This document shows positions 58,502-64,000 of a stretch of 64,000 nt of DNA, piece after piece (the stretch's first letter is position 1; the number at the start of each line of letters is the position of its first letter). Source of the stretch: Smittia aterrima. Lineage: Eukaryota; Arthropoda; Insecta; Diptera; Chironomidae. Below the pieces are notes generated by a model that saw only the letters and a program-made list of their open reading frames with translations, made no database searches and had not been told where the DNA came from. The stretch lies in assembly GCA_033063855.1 (NCBI GenBank), contig CP093829.1, forward strand, positions 17,577,537 to 17,641,536, read 5' to 3'. Position numbers and translations under genes: made by a program.

Positions 58502-61500
58502 TTACCAACCAGTTTTCTTAACGAGATCTTTGTTTCGTTCCATATCATCGAGTTTTTCCTTGCGGGCTTTCTTTAAAATTTCTTCCATGTCATCCATATC
58601 TGGCTTTCCAACGTTATCTTCTTCTGCCCAACGACCATCACGTTCCTTGTTTCTTCGATCATCATCGCCTCGTCGTTCCGTGGAAACGTTTCTGTTTGGT
58701 GAACGTTCAGGACTACGCGAGAAGCTTCTGTTGAATCTTCCTCCAAATCTACCGCCGCCGCGACCTCCTTGTCTATCATTCCCTCTAAATCTGTCGGCAT
58801 GACCTCCGCGGAAATCTCTCGAGTCTCTAAAATTGTTATTCCAACGACCGCGAACAGCTTGTCCCGCTCGCTTAGGACTGAATCTTGGTCTTGAATTGAA
58901 TCCTCCTCGTCCTCTGAAAACTCTACGGCCACGTGATCGTGAACGACTGCGTGAATATGATCTAAAATGGAAATCATTAATTTCTATTATGATTTGCAAA
59001 TTGAAAATGAGAGCAAACCTGGAATAAGATCTTGAACGAGAATGACGTCTTCTGTAACTTCCTGACCGACGACGACTTCTTGATCGGCTTCTTGTACTTC
59101 GACGGCGGCTTCGGCTTCTTGAGCGTCTTGTTGACGAAGTTGGCTCAAGAGGCTTTGGAGGAGCAGCAATTCCAGGATCTGCTAAACGGAAATTACCAAA
59201 TTTATCCAAGACAACGGGACCTTTCGGAATGATATGAAACGGAGCTGGTGCCACTTCGAGTTTCGGTTTCGCAGGTGGACTTCGCTGCTTCTTATTTTTA
59301 TCGTACAAACTACTTGTACTTGCTCCATAGCTAGAAGTTGACGTTGCTGGAGCTTGACTCTGAAAATTTTTCGCCTGTTCTTCTTCATCTGATTCATAAT
59401 TAAAACCAAACTGCTGTTTGCTTGTTCTTTGCTTTGTGTCGACTTGTCTTTCATCCTTTGCAAACTTCATCTTCCACTTCTCAGGTGCTCCGTCATCATG
59501 ATCCGCTTGCTTTTGCTTCATTTCTTCCTCTTTTATCTTGTCATTGTAGATTTTCTGAAATTTAGAAAACTCGGGAAGATTCTCAAACATCCTAAAAAGA
59601 AATGAAAGTTTAATGTAGGTTCTGAGCTTTGAAATTCTTTGGCTTACTTTAATGCTTCGCGAAGGTTTTCTATTTCATTTCCTTTTGACTTTTTCTTTTC
59701 CTCCTTTTTGCGCTTCTTTTTCCTGATAAATAGAAAGAATAGTTATTAGACAAATTGTCATTCTCCGATTAATTGTTATTTACTCTTTCTTCATCTTTTT
59801 TTCAGACTTTTTCTTCTTCTTGGCACTTTTCGCTTCTTCAGCTTGTTTGCTCTTCTGATATTTAGAAGTTTCTGCCATAAGTTGACGAACTCTGTCTTCG
59901 TAATCATCTTCATCTCGTCCCATTTCTAAAAATTTCCTGACTTTCATTTCATGGTCATCCGGAGCATTAAAGCTCTGATTGAATTGATAACTAGAATCTC
60001 CTAAATCTAGTCGCTTGCTCAATGGTGACAGTGATTTTTCATGACGTTTCTTTTCCTTCTTTCTTGATCGAGAGTTTGAATTTGAATCTGAGAAAGAAAC
60101 TGATATTAAATTTCATGAATTAAGAGATTTTTCATGAAAACCTACCAGTAGACGACGATGAGTTATCAGAGGATTCGCTGCTTGAATCGCTACTGTCAGA
60201 TGAGTCGCTACTCGATTCACTTGTAGAGCTATGTCTCTTTTTTCCTTTTCGTTTCTTATCCTTCTTCGATTTTTTTCTTGAATCATCCTTAGATTTCGAT
60301 GACTCGTAATCTCTAGAACTCTTCGGTTCTTTCAATAATGGAATTGATCCAATGTTCAATGCTGAAAGTAATAATTTTGGTTAGAAAATGAGATAATATC
60401 GTTTATCAAAGAAACTTACGAGGCAGTTCCAATTCAGCAGGCTCAACAATCTTTTTAGCATTGAGTTTGGTTTTCAAATAGTCTAATGAAGCAACCGCTT
60501 CTTGATGGTGAGGATTGATTTTCAAACAGTCGATGTATGCCTTGCGAGCTTCATCAAATTTGTTTTCCTCTTCGTGATTACGTCCCAAAGCGAGTAAAGT
60601 TTCACACAAATATTTTTTGGCGTTCGCGTGATTTCCATTCAACTTTAGCGCTGCTTCAAAATCAACGATTGCTTTTGCAAACGAACCGCTGTTGGCATAA
60701 AGTGCTCCGCGAGCTACAAGTCCTTCCACATTGCGTGGATCGATTGAAAGTGCTTTGTTAAAACACTGAAAAGCCTCAGTGTGTCTTCCTTCTTTAAAAT
60801 GTTCGATTCCTTCAGCCACAGATCTAAAGATTGATTTATAAATATTAAAATATTTCATGAAAATAATTTTAGTTCTCACCTGAAAGCAAGTTTGCTTGCT
60901 TGCAGTTGTCGGAGATCTTTTGCGAATTCATCTTGTGGATATTTACTCTTCGACGACATGAATGAGTAATTCAACTGAGCGGGCAGTCCACTTTCGACAA
61001 ATAAATTTTCCACAATCGATGGATTCCTGAATGATTCTGATTCTCTCAGAATTTCGTTATAACTTTTCTGCTGATTACGAGGATTGATCGCAATTCTAAA
61101 AGAAAAGATTATTCGAATGATTTATGCGATTAATATAAAATTCTAAATACTGTTCTAATCGGCATTGCCGATTCGGCAACCACAATTTAAACATTTCACT
61201 AAGCGTAGTCGCTTCGAAGAGTCGTCAGATATTTTATTTGAGTTTCTCTTTATCATCATTTTTAATTTCTAAGGATCGTCGTTGCCTAAAACTGCAACTT
61301 ACTTATAGAATTGTGGAAATTCTTGCATAGACACGAGTCCAAGTTTTGGTCCACTATCGTAACGTTCTTTCACTCCTTTCATTCCAAGATTGAGCTGAGG
61401 GTGCTCGCTCGTATCGAGAACTTCACAGCAAACATAATCACTTGGAACGAACGGACGATCAACATTTTTACTGTCGGTAACTAAAATTAGATTTTGTGTA

Positions 61501-62173
61501 GCCACAACGCCCTTAAACAAAAGTATAATGTTAACAATTAAAGTAACCAAGGCAACTCGTAAAGTACTTTTATGTTTAGATCCGTAACAATTCTTGAAGT
61601 TGATCCAGTTGTGCACAAGACTTTTAGAAGCAATCCGAATTTTGTTGCTTGTGTAACGACACAAAATGCAATGTCTCCTGTTCTTACTCCCTAAAATATC
61701 AAAGCTAAAATGAAAAGTCCCTCAACGGCTCTCGAGATATTCACCGCAAAGAATCTCGTTATTCTCTCGTCTTTTCCAATTGTTGAATAGAACTCGAATG
61801 GAGGAATCACATCACCTAAAAGGTTAAAGTGTTGATAATTCCGCGTGTTGATTGTCCTTAGAATCTTCAGATCATTACCTCCAGAAGAAACCAATTTCTT
61901 GATTCGACGGTCCGTGGGATCTTCCCTAAAATCTTTAAACAACGTTTCGCTTTTATCGCAGATGAATCGGTGCAACCGAAGTCGCTTTGTTCGGTCTGTG
62001 AAGTTGAGGATTTTCAGACGATTATGATAAATTGAAGTATCTACGTTGTTTGTCTGGATGCCTATACGAACTAAATTGTTGACTCCTTTTTCCTCATTCC
62101 AAGTTTTAATCAATGGAAGTCCGTGAAAGCCAAGCGACTGTGCGATCAAATTTCTGTTCAACTCTTGTTCCAT
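58502..62173 (-). CDS. TTC14: TTC14-type S1/TPR/RS-domain protein
   Basis: Probable nuclear RNA-associated protein. Ten exons (62173-61745, 61690-61568, 61511-61303, 61095-60880, 60823-60420, 60361-60146, 60087-59784, 59722-59648, 59591-59019, 58961-58502) join in phase for ~1002 residues. The N-terminus ([20 protein letters not shown]) matches TTC14. An S1-like RNA-binding fold follows ([20 protein letters not shown]). Three TPRs come next ([60 protein letters not shown]). Then Ser/Asp tracts, Lys-rich coiled coil and a C-terminal region with RS dipeptides and RGG-like GRGGFNSR and [10 protein letters not shown]. The RS/RGG composition suggests a splicing or mRNP role, by inference. The last intron (57 nt) lacks stops and keeps frame. 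Confidence 0.88.
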
Positions 62174-62970
62174 CTTATCATAAATTTAACATGAATACTT
62201 CAGTCTGAAATGAAAGCATGATGGGAATGGCTTGTTATGATAGGAATCACGAAGGAGAATAACTTATTGTTCATGACTGATTTCATTTCTGCGGAATGCT
62301 AAATTCATTTTATCACTTTTTTGATGTATCCGCTAAACGCAATCATGCAATTTTTACAAAATGCATGAGAAAGGGATTAGCATTGTTTATTTGTCTTGAT
62401 TGTATCGTACAAATCATTACATAAAAATAAAAAGGAATTCTAATTTTGTTTACTTGCGATAAACCATAACCCTTATAACTCGATAAGAAATATTCATTGC
62501 GGACAACTGAACGTGTGCTACCTCGAATTTGTTTCTGTTTTATCGCATTAGTTACCACTTAGCTCATTCACTTCACTTTAATAAATTTTCCGGCGTAAAA
62601 ACAACGAGCGAAATTTAAGAAAAAAAGCATCTTTGCAATCGCAAATATTTAAATTAATTTATCTGCATTTCAACAAAGTTTCCTTAATAGATTTCATCTT
62701 CACTACATTAAACATGCTGCTTACCTTATGAATATTCACTTTACCACGTTTAAATTAAGCTCTTTTTATTTGTTTTCTAGATTTTAATATTTTTTACTTT
62801 CCGAAAGAAAATAAGAAAACTTAACGAAGGCTCAAAATATTTTGGGACGTTAGAATGTTTCAAAGATTTTATTAATTTTCTTAAGTTTTCAAGATTTAGT
62901 AAATTAAGTTTACATTCGAGTAGTCAAAACTATTTATTTATTAATTGTTTAATGTTTCTCTTCTGACATT
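62174..62970. other. Intergenic, TTC14 upstream region
   Basis: Very AT-rich. Probably holds the TTC14 promoter and the 3' UTR of the prag01-like gene. The 71-codon minus ORF at 62343-62558 is unsupported. Confidence 0.45.
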
Positions 62971-63388
62971 TTATTCATATGAGTGAGGAGGTGAAAAGTG
63001 GAATCCGGCGCTTGGTGTTACTTGATACTGTTGGAGAAAAATGAATTAAAAAGAATCATTAACAGAGATTCTTATATTACCATGAGCAGAGCTAAGCTGA
63101 CTGAACAGACTCCCAAAGCGAGAACAAAATTATGTTTGCGTTGTCTCGCTGCTTCGAGCATTTTAAAATCACCTTTTGGAACTGGCATGTCGTTCAATGT
63201 TGCCGCGCGACTGTTTCCTCCGTAGCATCTTCGTGATGCTCTCATGACAGCTAAAAAAATTAAAGGAAAATTGCATAATTAAATGTTGATTCGAAACCGT
63301 TAAATTCATAGATTGACTTCGATTCAATAAAATTCTTGAAGATCCTACCGCCACGACACAACAAAGCACACGAACGAGCTGCTTGCAT
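62971..63388 (-). CDS. Small mitochondrial peptide, deltamethrin-resistance prag01-like
   Basis: Three exons (63388-63349, 63250-63081, 63027-62971) join in phase for 88 residues. The first (MQAARSCALLCRG) and the start of the second (Arg-rich, no acids) form a clear mitochondrial presequence. NDMPVPKGDFKMLEAARQRK then leads into one membrane helix (HNFVLALGVCSVSLALLM) and a short tail ending FHFSPPHSYE. The 'NDxPVPxGxF...RQ+K+N' phrase followed by one helix fits insect prag01-like proteins, thought to be inner-membrane respiratory-chain components related to COX7B. That name is from memory of the pattern and could be wrong. Each exon is too short to stand out as a single ORF. Confidence 0.65.
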
Positions 63389-63565
63389 GTTTAAAGAAAA
63401 ATTGAAAAAAAAAATTAAGGAAAATCAAATGCGTTTTCGCGAAATTTAAAGAAGAAGAATATTTTTTTTGCAAGCAGTTTCCGATTCAAATGCAATTTTA
63501 AATCAAGAATTGAGTCGTCAACCCTTCGTCAAGTTTTTTTTGTAAACATTGAAAAATTCGGAAAA
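63389..63565. promoter_or_regulatory. Divergent promoter, prag01-like and mRpS10
   Basis: 177 bp separate opposing start codons of two mitochondrial-protein genes. It is A/T-rich with poly-A and poly-T runs and no clear TATA box, suggesting a bidirectional promoter. Confidence 0.5.
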
Positions 63566-64000
63566 ATGAATTTAATTCAAGTAAAATCAATTAAAACTTA
63601 TTAAAACAGCTTAATTATCATTCATTCTATTTTAGAAGCTAAGAACTTTTGTGTTATTGCCAAGACGACTTGTCAATGAGCAAAATCAGTTGAGATTCCT
63701 TTCATCAGATGTCCAACCTACAATTCCGAATGAACAGAAGCTCGAAGTCACTCCAACCGAGCAGGAGAAAGACAAACTCTTCTCGCGTCTTGAAATTGAG
63801 TTGAAGGGTATCGAACCGGAAGTCATGAAAAGTTATGCGTGGTTTGCGCAACGAGCTGCTGAACATCTTGGAATTCAAGTTGGAAAATGGTAAGAAAATT
63901 AACTCATTCCTGATGAAAACTGTAAATAATGGATTCTCATCTTTCAGCTACCCAATGCGTAAATCAGAAAAAGATCGTTGGACTCTTCTCAAGTCAGTTC
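63566..64000 (+). CDS. mRpS10: Mitochondrial ribosomal protein S10 (uS10m), 3' end cut
   Basis: Component of the small mitoribosomal subunit. A five-codon first exon (63566-63580, MNLIQ) joins exon 63636-63889 and then 63948 to the window edge. The N-terminal ~30 residues (KLRTFVLLPRRLVNEQNQLR) form a basic mitochondrial presequence. The uS10 core follows: FSRLEIELKGIEPEVMKSYA, WFAQRAAEHLGIQVGK, then CYPMRKSEKDRWTLLKSV, which matches animal MRPS10. All phases agree. The C-terminal half lies beyond the window. The tiny first exon is inferred from an ATG with A-rich context followed by GTAAAA and a matching acceptor. Confidence 0.9.

Noticed and set aside
59182..59463. 93-codon minus-strand ORF inside TTC14
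   Set aside because: Out-of-frame shadow of the TTC14 exon 59591-59019.
1..64000. tRNA genes, rRNA, CRISPR arrays and transposase or reverse transcriptase ORFs
   Set aside because: Looked for by eye (B-box-like GGTTCGANTCC, repeat-spacer periodicity, conserved catalytic motifs) and found none convincing; a tRNA or repeat search program would settle this.

Overview
This 64 kb window is nuclear DNA of an insect, most likely a nematoceran fly (a midge- or mosquito-like dipteran). The sequence is AT-rich. Almost every gene is split by short GT-AG introns, often 50-80 nt. The proteins are plainly animal orthologs, and several (pigeon/GSAP, an Irk-type potassium channel, a prag01-like mitochondrial peptide) resemble insect families. 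Assignment to Chironomidae is an impression only, because no taxon-specific marker was identified. No CRISPR array, rRNA, convincing tRNA or transposon coding region was seen. One run of 100 N (28556-28655) marks an assembly gap.

Layout. 1-7.5 kb: a partial unknown gene and a small basic unknown gene (both -), the mitochondrial porin VDAC (+), NUBP2 and RNF220 (both -), then an SFT2-family Golgi protein (+) sharing a ~100 bp divergent promoter with RNF220. 7.5-12.1 kb: no coding signal. 12.1-19 kb: AP-1 sigma adaptin (-) divergent from the F1-ATPase inhibitor IF1 (+), FBXL4 (-), a small secreted-peptide gene with an in-frame stop (-), and PDRG1 and GPANK1 (both -, only 26 nt apart). 19-23 kb: nucleobindin (+), with an apparent frameshift near its C-terminus, convergent with an inward-rectifier K+ channel (-). 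23-29.5 kb: noncoding, with a diverged ~1.24 kb tandem duplication running into the assembly gap. 29.5-34.8 kb: pigeon/GSAP (+), with a possible alternative transmembrane 3' exon, then eIF3l (+). 36.4-38.5 kb: MAF1 (-), with an upstream 61-codon ORF.

39.2-44.3 kb is an accessory block: four tandem ~1.3-1.4 kb units (-). Each has a leader exon, a leader intron and a tiny hydrophilic protein. Units 1-3 encode related Gly/Asn/Tyr-rich proteins; unit 4 keeps the flanks and the first codons but encodes a different tail.

47-64 kb is gene-dense again: a 1669-residue RBCK1/HOIL-1-type RBR ubiquitin ligase (+), PNKP, a SMYD4-like protein, RIOK3 and TTC14 (all -), a prag01-like mitochondrial peptide (-) and the start of mRpS10 (+), the last two sharing a 177 bp divergent promoter.

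The genes do not form one pathway. They are housekeeping functions (mitochondria, Fe-S assembly, ubiquitin ligation, vesicle transport, translation, DNA repair, RNA Pol III control), often in divergent or closely packed pairs. The least familiar items are the four-unit array, the long RBCK1, the pigeon alternative exon and the secreted-peptide gene with a stop in its signal sequence. All splice models were built by hand from ORF continuity and GT-AG signals, so exon edges may be off by a base or two.
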